NCBI GenBank assembly: GCA_016710765.1 | Contig: JADJUJ010000001.1 | Coordinates: forward strand, 372,001-436,000 | Source: Lewinellaceae bacterium | GTDB taxonomy: Bacteria; Bacteroidota; Bacteroidia; Chitinophagales; Saprospiraceae | Length of the DNA: 64,000 nucleotides | Direction of reading: 5' to 3' | Shown here: positions 45,060 to 53,053 of the stretch, in pieces | Layout: each line of letters starts with the position of its first letter | Numbering within the stretch: the first letter of the stretch is position 1 | Made by a program: the position numbers and the translations under genes | Notes under the pieces: generated by a model | What the model saw: only the letters and a program-made list of their open reading frames with translations | Told to the model about the DNA's origin: nothing | Database searches by the model: none

Positions 45060-45386
45060 TTACTCCAACAAACTGGCCAGCGAGTGTGCAAATTTTGCAG
45101 CGCCGGCCAGTTTGTTTTGGTTCACATTGTAGAGGATGAATTTACCCTCCCGGCGGGTTTCTACCAGCGCTGTTTGCCGCAACAAACGCAAATGCTGCGA
45201 TGTCACCGATTGCTCCAATGCCAGAGAAGAGTAAATTTTGTTGACGCTCACCGGCTGGTGTGCGTCGATAAAGGCTAAAATCTGCATGCGCGTAGGATGC
45301 GCTAGCGCATGAATTACCTTGGATGTTTTTTGCAGCATAGCTGCAGCTGCCGGAGAACGGCCGCTTGTTCTTGCCAGATGTGCCAT
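45060..45386 (-). CDS. ArsR-family winged-helix regulator
   Basis: A regulator of about 108 residues. The winged helix reads HALAHPTRMQILAFIDAHQ, NKIYSSLALEQSVTSQHLRLLRQTALVETRREGKFILYNV, the usual ArsR order with the recognition helix at SQHLRLLR. The metal-site cysteines of ArsR/SmtB (CVC in helix 3) are absent, so it does not look like a classic metal sensor. I chose the ATG at 45386; the frame runs open for 40 codons more but that part looks non-coding. Its relative is the next gene upstream (45570-45908). Confidence 0.82.
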   Translation of the reverse strand: MAHLARTSGRSPAAAAMLQKTSKVIHALAHPTRMQILAFIDAHQPVSVNKIYSSLALEQSVTSQHLRLLRQTALVETRREGKFILYNVNQNKLAGAAKFAHSLASLLE

Positions 45387-45569
45387 AGACGGGAAATAAG
45401 GATTAGAAATTTGGTTTTTGCAAATATGCCCTTTTTCCCTCAACTCTTGTACAGATTCGGCTTCGATTTCGACCAAAAAAAGATAAACCGTGCACCGACA
45501 TGCCACGAATGGCCTGCCAATGCACGGTTTATAAAGCGCTGCCTGTATTATTAGGTTAGCCCGGAAGGC

Positions 45570-45908
45570 TTAAACCACCAACTCTTCCACCAAACGGGAT
45601 ATCTGGTTCAACCGCTCCTTGTCCAAGGAGTAAAAAATAAACTTACCCTGGCGCTCGGTAATCACTACACCCGCCTTGCGGAGTATAGCCAGATGCTGGC
45701 TGGCTACGCTTTGTTCCAAACGCAGCTTGATGTATATGTCGGTAACCGTCATTCGGCTGTTTTCTTCCAGCAAGTCGATGATGCGCTGGCGCAACTTATG
45801 GTTAACGGCACGAAGCACTAAGACAGCCCTTCGCAATTCGGCATAATCCAGCAGTATATCGTTCTTCCCCTTCTTTAAAACGACTGCCTCGTTTTTTGAT
45901 TTTCTCAT
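45570..45908 (-). CDS. ArsR-family winged-helix regulator
   Basis: A 112-residue winged-helix protein: AVNHKLRQRIIDLLEENSRMTVTDIYIKLRLEQSVASQHLAILRKAGVVITERQGKFIFYSLD, then an Ile/Leu/Val-rich terminal helix. It has no cysteines in the metal-binding helix. It is clearly similar to the neighbour at 45060 in the recognition helix and wing (LEQSVxSQHL..LR; REGKFILY / RQGKFIFY), so the pair arose by duplication. No transporter or redox gene is next to them, so the regulon is unknown. Confidence 0.88.
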   Translation of the reverse strand: MRKSKNEAVVLKKGKNDILLDYAELRRAVLVLRAVNHKLRQRIIDLLEENSRMTVTDIYIKLRLEQSVASQHLAILRKAGVVITERQGKFIFYSLDKERLNQISRLVEELVV

Positions 45909-46096
45909 ATAATTTGTTTTTTATTCCGGATTAATGTATGTAAAAAGTCGTAAATATTATAAACAATAATTATGCCAGCAAGCAAGTCATCGCTAAAATA
46001 TTAGATTATTTTTATTTTAGTAAAGGCTTGATTCCAAGTATTCAATACAAATATATTTCTTCAAATTGGAAAAAAAAATATTTTGATTCATATTAT

Positions 46097-46807
46097 TTAT
46101 TTTTTAGAAACCGTGATGTTAGGTGGCTTCATATAAAATGGCTCATAATATGAAACATCCTCAAAGTCAGCATTTTGAAATTTTTGCTCGGCTAGCTCAG
46201 CAAAAAACGACGCAGTGCTATCCCCAACCTCCCCTAAAACCACTTCCTTTTCATTTGCTCCGGTGAACGCTTTTTTCGCACCGCTTCCTGACAAAACGAC
46301 ACGACAATTCGGCGATCTCAGCATAAATGGCTGAATATAATCATGCAACAAATTGTTTTCAACAATTAAAATATCCGTTGGCTGTAGTACCTGGAGTTGG
46401 TGGTCGTAAATCGCCGTCCAAACCTCCTGCCGACGGGCATCGAGCATGGGCATGAACAAGTGATGCTCACGGTCATTTTCTGCGAGGGCAGCACGACTGC
46501 CCCATGCCAATCCCCAAAGAGTATCCAGCGCAAGCAGCGGCTTCTCCAGCGCAAAACAAATGCCTTTCGCAGCAGAAGCGCCAACCCGCAAACCGGTGTA
46601 CGACCCCGGGCCATGGCTCAACGCCACAGCATCCAAGTCCTTCAGCCCCATACCTGCTTGTGCCATACAGGCCTCAATAAGCAGCGTCAGTCGGGCAGAA
46701 TGCCGCGCAGGAGGCGGATCCTCCTGGCATGCCACCGTCACCCCGTCGATGGCAAATGCCACCGAACAGACTTCTGTTGCCGTTTCTAATATTAGAATTT
46801 TTGCCAT
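46097..46807 (-). CDS. tsaB: tRNA N6-threonylcarbamoyladenosine biosynthesis protein TsaB
   Basis: A 236-residue member of the ASKHA fold that scaffolds TsaD and TsaE in t6A37 modification of ANN-decoding tRNAs. It begins ILILETATEVCSVAFA, then has VALSHGPGSYTGLRVGASAAKGICFAL, the TsaB hallmark, and LLALDTLWGLA. The C-terminal part (SGSGAKKAFTGANEKEVV, YYEPFYMKPPNITVSKK) is normal. The length is typical (about 225-235). It lies 205 bases downstream of mnmA on the same strand, another tRNA-modification gene, with a repeat cluster between them. Confidence 0.94.
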   Translation of the reverse strand: MAKILILETATEVCSVAFAIDGVTVACQEDPPPARHSARLTLLIEACMAQAGMGLKDLDAVALSHGPGSYTGLRVGASAAKGICFALEKPLLALDTLWGLAWGSRAALAENDREHHLFMPMLDARRQEVWTAIYDHQLQVLQPTDILIVENNLLHDYIQPFMLRSPNCRVVLSGSGAKKAFTGANEKEVVLGEVGDSTASFFAELAEQKFQNADFEDVSYYEPFYMKPPNITVSKK

Positions 46808-46861
46808 ATCGGGTTATTCGTGGTTTAGACGAGGGAAGGATGGATGGTCACAATTTATAAT

Positions 46862-47030
46862 GGGTGGGGTATAGCGTAGGATGTTGCGTGGTTTAGGGTA
46901 AGATTGAGGTAAAACCGCCTCATTGAACGTGTTGAAAGTGTTACTATCAACCATAAAACCTACGCTAAACCCAACCCTACATCCTACGCTAAACCCAACC
47001 CTAAACCCCACGCTAAAATCCGCCCTGTAT
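46862..47030. repeat. 24-bp tandem repeats with an inverted copy, between mnmA and tsaB
   Basis: Three 24-bp units run 46959-46982, 46983-47006 and 47007-47030 (consensus CCTACGCTAAACCCAACCCT plus four variable bases); the third is degenerate and overlaps the mnmA stop. An inverted, imperfect copy of about 1.6 units lies at 46862-46900 (GGGTGGGGTATAGCGTAGG against GGGTTGGGTTTAGCGTAGG, 17 of 19 matching). The two arms could pair over about 40 bases. A minus-strand frame across the units gives an 8-residue repeat (FSVGFRVG), but I do not think it is a gene. Confidence 0.75.
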
Positions 47031-48110
47031 AATCCCGCCGCCAACAACATCGTCGCCTTCGTAGAAGACTCCGCTTTGGCCCGGGGCGATGCCTTTTACA
47101 TTGGCATGAAATACCACTTCAATGTTGTCGCCAACCGAATGAAGCGTACTAAAAGTGCCAGGATCGCGGTAACGCACCTTGGTAATGGTTTCCAGGCCAA
47201 TTTCCGGCAATTCGGGGTATTTCATGAGGTTGACTTTGCCCACCATCATGCTGTTGCGAATGAGATCATCTTCGCGTCCGAGCACAACCGTATTGTCTGC
47301 TGGCCTGATTTCGGTAACAAACATGGGTTCGCCCAGGGCTATTCCCAGGCCTTTGCGCTGGCCAACGGTATAAAATGGGTAGCCCTCGTGTTTGCCCAGT
47401 ATTTTGCCGGCTTGGTCTACAAAATGCCCGCCTGCTACCCGTTCTTCAAGCCCTTCTACGCGGCGCTTTAGGAATCCGCGGTAGTCGTTATCGGGTACGA
47501 AACAGATTTCGTAACTCTCCGCTTTTTTACTCAGCTCGTCCCAGCCGCGTTCGGCTGCCATCTGCCGAACCTCCGGCTTGGTATAAATGCCAAGTGGCAT
47601 GCGGGTGCGTTGCAGGCATTCCTGGGAAAGGCCCCACAGCACATAGGATTGATCCTTGTTGAGGTCTTTGGCCCTGGAAACATAGCTTCGGCCATCTTTT
47701 TCATTGATGATGCCATAGTGGCCCGTTGCGATGAATTCACAATCGAGCATATCGGCTCGGCGCAGCAGACTGTTCCACTTGATGTGCGTGTTGCACAGTA
47801 CGCAGGGGTTGGGTGTGCGCCCTGCCATGTATTCGTCTACGAAGTTATCAATGACATAATCGCCAAACTCTTCCCGAATGTCGACGATAAAATGGTGAAA
47901 CCCCAACTTTACAGCCACAGCACGCGCATCATTGATGCTGTCGAGCGAACAACAACCGGTTTCCTTGCTGCTGCCACCGGAGCTGGCATAGTCCCAGGTT
48001 TTCATGGTGATGCCAATCACTTCCCAGCCCTCCTCATGGAGCATGACTGCGGTAATGGTACTGTCGATGCCGCCGGACATGGCGACCAATGCTTTGCCGT
48101 GTTTAGACAT
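47013..48110 (-). CDS. mnmA: tRNA-specific 2-thiouridylase MnmA
   Basis: A 365-residue cytoplasmic enzyme that places the 2-thio group on U34 of tRNAs for Lys, Glu and Gln. The ATP-pyrophosphatase PP-loop is at SGGIDST (12-18). The nucleophile C106 lies in PNPCVLCN and the second catalytic cysteine C203 in YEICFVPD. The C-terminal OB-like domain contains KVRYRDPGTFSTLHSVGDNIEVVFHANVKGIAPGQSGVFYEGDDVVGGG. Length and motifs are typical. The stop codon lies in the third repeat unit of the cluster at 46959-47030. It is probably co-transcribed with tsaB. Confidence 0.96.
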   Translation of the reverse strand: MSKHGKALVAMSGGIDSTITAVMLHEEGWEVIGITMKTWDYASSGGSSKETGCCSLDSINDARAVAVKLGFHHFIVDIREEFGDYVIDNFVDEYMAGRTPNPCVLCNTHIKWNSLLRRADMLDCEFIATGHYGIINEKDGRSYVSRAKDLNKDQSYVLWGLSQECLQRTRMPLGIYTKPEVRQMAAERGWDELSKKAESYEICFVPDNDYRGFLKRRVEGLEERVAGGHFVDQAGKILGKHEGYPFYTVGQRKGLGIALGEPMFVTEIRPADNTVVLGREDDLIRNSMMVGKVNLMKYPELPEIGLETITKVRYRDPGTFSTLHSVGDNIEVVFHANVKGIAPGQSGVFYEGDDVVGGGIIQGGF

Positions 48111-48529
48111 GTTGGGTAGAACAAAAATCAGTCGAGAAGGTTAGAAATCAAACTGGACTTTAGCCGTTGGCTTTGCCCCGAAGGATTAACCATTTGTTTT
48201 TTAGGGCATTAAGGATTTATCTAGAAAATGATAGACCAATAATGCATCTGCTGTGTTAAAAAGGGTGTTTAAAATTTAATTCCGATTTCTCCGGTATTTG
48301 ATTTCACAAGGCACCAATAACCGAGATCGAAGCCAAAGACCAACACCCAATGGCTAAAGTCCAGCTTAGAACGTGTTCGGGATTAACGTTTGGATGCATG
48401 GTTAGGATAATTTTATTTTGATTTAGGCATTTTTTAGATTCGTATGCGGGTAATACGGGTCTAGAAAATAACGAAGAGCAGGATAAAATTGGCCGACCAG
48501 GCGCCAAAATGTTAAACCCGAACACGTTC
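48111..48529. other. intergenic region upstream of mnmA
   Basis: No gene is credible. It carries a dispersed repeat copy at 48330-48360 (see that entry). The remainder shows no clear promoter core for mnmA and no hairpin I could support. Confidence 0.4.
48330..48360 (+). repeat. dispersed intergenic repeat, copy 1
   Basis: About 28 bases (AAGCCAAAGACCAACACCC then AATGGCTAAAGT) recur at 59651-59680 with one gap and a few mismatches. In this copy it is intergenic. Read on the minus strand it contains TTAGCCATTGGGTGTTGG. Confidence 0.6.
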
Positions 48530-49702
48530 TTAAGCCCTGTCGATGTTGCGAATAAAGCTGTCCAGTACCTGACGAAGCGCGTCTTGCTTGTCGCCCATCA
48601 GGTCAATTCCCTTGCGGGCGGCCAGCAAAGCCTGGTCTTTTTTGCCCAGGCGCTTGTACAGGTCGGCCAGTGTGAGGTAGTACTCCGGCAGCCCGCCGAA
48701 TTTAGCCGCGGACTCCTGCCATTTTACCGCCTGGCCGAGCACCTTAGCGTCGGCTGGAAAATCGCGCGACATCAATTCAGCAAGGCTGTTGAGTTGGGCC
48801 GCATTGTTTTTTACAGTCTTCTTCTGGTAGCCCTGTGCCGCCTTCAGGTAATTTTTCACATCCTTGGTGGCAGCATAAAACTGCAAATCGGCGGTTGAAG
48901 CAAAGGCATCGGCGCGGTCGGGAATACCTTTTTTCATTTTGTCTTTCGCTTCCTTCAACAGCGTTTCGGAGCGAAACCCTACGGCTTTGCGCACTGTTTT
49001 CTGACAAGCCTGCTCAATGCGGGCGTCAACAGCCTCAGCGCTCATTAGCGCAGCGATATCCGACTTTTGCTCCAGAAGCAAGTCGAAAACCCGGCTATCG
49101 GCTTCCACTGCACCTTCAAAAATGAACCGACGGTTGAACTCCGAGCGCAGATCGCTTTGGGTCATCAGGTATTCGTTCGTGTATTTCAACGAAGGCTTTC
49201 CGGAGCGGTTCAGTGCTTTTACGTAAGTGTAAATAAAGTTGGGCTCGCGATTGCCTGCCTCATACTGGGCATCCATGTCCGGCAAATTGTCCATCATACC
49301 CAGCGCCTTTTTACCCATCTCGATCAGGGCATCCGCTGGCTTTCCACCCACTTCTTTCAGCACTATCTTTCCTTCTGCATTGATAAACATGAGGGTGGGA
49401 TAGGCAGAAACAGGGTATTTGCTGGCAAAAGCAGCGTTTTCAGGCTTTTCCATGTCGATTTTAAGACATATGAAGTTGGCGTTGTAAAACTCCCCAACTT
49501 CCGGAAGGACAAACACGGTGGATGCCATGCGCTTGCAAGGGCCACACCAGGAGGCAAAAGCATCAACAAAAATAAGTTTCTGCTGCGTCTTGGCCATTTC
49601 CTTAGCCTCGTCCCAACTTCCATGGTAAAATTCTATGCCTTCGGCAAAAGTAGTTTGTGCGCCCATAAAGAGCAGGAGCAATGCAAAAAAGCTTGATTTC
49701 AT
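48530..49702 (-). CDS. thioredoxin-fold secreted protein with helical C-terminal domain
   Basis: A 390-residue exported protein: signal peptide MKSSFFALLLLFMGAQTTFA, a thioredoxin domain (about 22-135) with the redox motif WCGPCKR and the cis-proline region YPVSAYPTLMFINAEGKIV, then a long helical domain (about 150-390) that ends with TPR-like LADLYKRLGKKDQALLAARKGIDLM. The active CXXC suggests a periplasmic disulfide reductase or thiol-exchange protein. The helical part may bind partners. The start at 49702 is chosen for the signal peptide. It is divergent from the VIT-vWA gene, sharing a 214-base upstream region. Confidence 0.9.
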   Translation of the reverse strand: MKSSFFALLLLFMGAQTTFAEGIEFYHGSWDEAKEMAKTQQKLIFVDAFASWCGPCKRMASTVFVLPEVGEFYNANFICLKIDMEKPENAAFASKYPVSAYPTLMFINAEGKIVLKEVGGKPADALIEMGKKALGMMDNLPDMDAQYEAGNREPNFIYTYVKALNRSGKPSLKYTNEYLMTQSDLRSEFNRRFIFEGAVEADSRVFDLLLEQKSDIAALMSAEAVDARIEQACQKTVRKAVGFRSETLLKEAKDKMKKGIPDRADAFASTADLQFYAATKDVKNYLKAAQGYQKKTVKNNAAQLNSLAELMSRDFPADAKVLGQAVKWQESAAKFGGLPEYYLTLADLYKRLGKKDQALLAARKGIDLMGDKQDALRQVLDSFIRNIDRA

Positions 49703-49916
49703 AGCTGTTGTTCGCTTTTTAAAAAGAATGGGCACAAAAATACGGGAAATACCCGAGAAGCGCCAGTTAGAAGAGGGTAACACATTTCAAATCCTAGCCG
49801 ATTCACTGCGGATAATCATCTCATGCGCCACATGGATAGATGGCACATGCTGCACCGAACAAAACCCGGCAATATTGCAGCATCAACCAACCATCGCTTA
49901 GAAAAACAACCGCGCC

Positions 49917-52900
49917 ATGAAAAAGTTATTGCTCCTGCTGCTTCTGACCCTCAGTACCAGCCTTTCTGCCATCGCACAGCAAGAAAATACCGACCGCTCA
50001 CTATCACCCTACTTTCTGGTAAATGCCGGCAACGGGAAACAAGTGGATGCCCTACCCCTGAAAGCGACTGGCGCTCAGGTAAACATCGCAGGCGTTATCG
50101 CTGATGTAGTGGTGACCCAGAAATATGTAAATACCGGAACAACTCCATTGGAAGCCATTTACGTATTTCCCGCCTCCACCCGCGCAGCGGTGTACGGACT
50201 CCGTATGGAAGTAGGCTCGCGTTGCATCATTGCAAAAATCAAAGAGAAAAAGCAGGCCCGGCAAGACTATGAGCAGGCCAAAAGTGAGGGCAAACGCGCT
50301 TCTCTGCTGGAGCAGGAACGCCCCAATGTGTTCCAAATGAACGTCGCTAACATCATGCCGGGCGATACCATCAAGGTCTCCTTGCAATACACCGAACTGT
50401 TGGTACCCGAATCTGGTGTCTATTCCTTCGTTTACCCCACGGTGGTGGGGCCTCGGTATACCAATGGGCAATCGGCCGACAACAACGGCTTTACCACCAA
50501 CCCCACCCATCATGCCGGGGAAAAGCCCGACTACAGATTTGGCATCAATGTCCACCTCGCTGCCGGAATGCCCTTGCAAAACGTACTTTCCAGCACGCAT
50601 AAAATCCAGGTAAACCGCCCCGACCCTGCCATTGCCGACATTCGGCTCGCGCCCAGCGAAACCAGTGGTGGCAACCGCGATTTTATCCTGCAATACCAGC
50701 TGCAGGGAGAACAAATCCAAACCGGCTTGTTGTTGTACAACGATGGCCAGGAACAATTTTTCCTCTGCATGGCCCAGCCGCCCAAAAGCATCAAAAAAGC
50801 AGATTTTCCACCCCGGGAGTACATTTTCGTAGTGGATGTATCGGGCTCCATGAACGGTTTCCCGCTGAACATTTCCAAACAACTGCTGCAAGACCTCATC
50901 CGTAACCTGCAGCCCTCCGACCGCTTTAATGTGATCCTGTTTGCCGGCACAAGCAACATATTGGCTGAAAAATCGCTGGCTGCCACCGCTGCCAATGCAG
51001 AAAAAGCAGTTGCTTTCATCGACAAACAGGAGGGAAGTGGCGGAACCGAGTTGTTGCCCGCATTGCAACGTGCGCTGCAATTGCCCCGGCAAGCCGAAGG
51101 GCTTTCGCGCTCCATTGTGGTGGTGACCGATGGTTACATTGACCTTGAAACGGCTTCTTACGACCTGATTCGGAAGAACCTCAACCAGGCTAATTTGTAC
51201 GCTTTTGGCATCGGCAGCAGCGTAAATCGATTTTTGATTGAAGGCATGGCGCATGTCGGCCAGGGACTCCCATTTGTCGTAACGACCACCGAAGAGGCTC
51301 CAGCCATTGCCAGTAAGTTTCGCCGCTACATAGCCAACCCTGTATTTACCCAAATTACCACCAAATTCAGGCAGTTTGATGCCTACGATGTTGAGCCCCT
51401 CAGCATCCCCGATGTACTGGCCGAACGCCCTGTTATCATTTTTGGAAAATACCGCGGTGAGGCCACGGGATCCATCGACCTGCGGGGTTATGGTGGAAAA
51501 GGGAAGCGCAAACAAACCCTGTCATTTGATGTGTCAGCAATAAGCCCAGATCCGCGCAACAGCGCCATCCGTTACCTCTGGGCCCGCGAACGCGTCAGAA
51601 ACCTGTCGGACTACATGAACCTCGACTACCAAAACCGCCAGGACAGCAAGGCCATCGCAGATATTACTTCGCTGGGCCTTCGCTACAACCTGCTTACCGC
51701 CTATACCTCATTTATAGCCGTAGAAGAAGACATTAAAAACAAATCCGGCAACCTGAAAACGGTGAAACAGGCCCTTCCCTTGCCTGTCGGCGTGTCGGAT
51801 CTGGCCGTCGGATTTGACCTCAGCATTGAAGGCATCAGCGGGCTTGATCTTGGCGGCAACAACAGTCCGCTGGCGTCAATACTCCTCGCAATCCTGTTTG
51901 CGGCTGGGCTGATGCTGCTTGTGGGGCGCCGAAAATTTCGCTGGTTTTCCAGCCTTACCATTGGGTTGGCCTTAGCGGCAACCAGCTGTTCCAAACCATT
52001 AGAATACAGCAATGCCGACGAAATCACCATTATGCTGGGCGACGACCACGGCTACCGCAATCCGTATTTTGCCAAAGCAAAAAGTTATTTTCAAACCGAT
52101 TCACTGGAAAAAACCCAATTGATCATCAGCAATGCAAAAAGCCTCCAGGATGTACGCCAATACCTCCGGCAACACCCACCACAAACGGGTGCCTGGAAAC
52201 GAATCAACCTGGTGGTGCACGGCAACGAGTGGACTGGGATGAATGTTCCAGTAATCAACAACGGGCCACGTACTGCTACTGCAAGCCTGCGGCAGTACAT
52301 CAAAGAAGGCGAATTTTCTGCACTTCCTAATTCAGTTACCAACGAGCAAACAGAGGTGATTGTATACGGCTGTAACCTGGGGCGCGACATTGATCTGCTT
52401 CGTACCCTCAGCATGGCTTTTGGGAATAAAAGGAGGGGAATTCCCCATGGTCCGCTCGGCGCGGTTTTTCAACATCTTCGAGTCGGCCGAACATCATCCC
52501 GACAGTGTACAGCGTTACCTGGCCGATTATCGATTTGTTACCCTTCCCGCCGGGCAGTACCCCGGAAACAAGGTAGTGGCCACCATGCTGAAAGCCAAAT
52601 ACCCACAGGACACCTGCGATTTTTCCAAGGCACTCAACCGCTTACAGCCGCGTTTCCGGGGCGATAGCTACGTGCACTATTTCAATATTCCGGTGCGCTG
52701 GACGGCAATTTACGCCAACCCTGCAATGCTGCCCGACATCAGCAGCGAGGCAGCGGCGTTATGTTGGGTGGAAGAGCAAACAGCGCTGTCGGCACAATTG
52801 CAGGAAATGAGCATTAGTCCCGATGACTTCCGTTGGGAGTTCAGCAAAGGGCAGTTATACCCTACCTGATGGAAGCGCAAAACCTGCCCTTTTTGCCGAG

Positions 52901-53032
52901 GGGAACACCATCATCTATTGTATATTGCAGCCATTACAACAGAATGTTGACGGCAAAATAAGCATCCTGCAACCGGCACTTGACGATGAGCGCTACTATG
53001 CCGCCGTAAGATGTTCTGGAAAGAAACAATAA
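49917..53032 (+). CDS. VIT-vWA protein with two-helix linker and C-terminal His/Cys-dyad domain; two frame breaks
   Basis: An exported protein of about 1038 residues. Signal peptide (1-21); VIT domain (about 40-170); vWA domain (about 300-470) with MIDAS D307-x-S309-x-S311 and later TDGY; a helix ending in RRKFRW (about 650-675) followed at once by a second helix with LAATSC; then an unusual domain with HG (H768 in NLVVHGNEW) and YGCNLG (C819), 51 residues apart, like the His-Cys dyads of caspase-like/DUF4347-type domains. The frame breaks at A4 52428-52431 (one extra A; removal gives GNKGGEFPMVRSARFF) and C3 52860-52862 (one extra C; removal gives QLYLPDGSAKPA). It is followed after 21 bases by the sensor kinase. 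Domain calls for VIT/vWA are firm; the dyad domain is inference. Confidence 0.85.
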
Positions 53033-53053
53033 CAGCCAACATAAAAGATACTT

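Noticed and set aside
46959..47030. Possible CRISPR array
   Set aside because: Units are directly adjacent with no spacers, only three copies, and no cas genes are present.
46814..47050. 78-codon minus-strand frame with FSVGFRVG repeats
   Set aside because: The repeats are explained by the 24-bp DNA units in the mnmA-tsaB spacer; the frame overlaps mnmA and the rest is not protein-like.
50052..51515. 487-codon minus-strand open frame
   Set aside because: Antisense to the VIT and vWA domains of the gene at 49917, which carries clear motifs; the frame is open because of codon bias.
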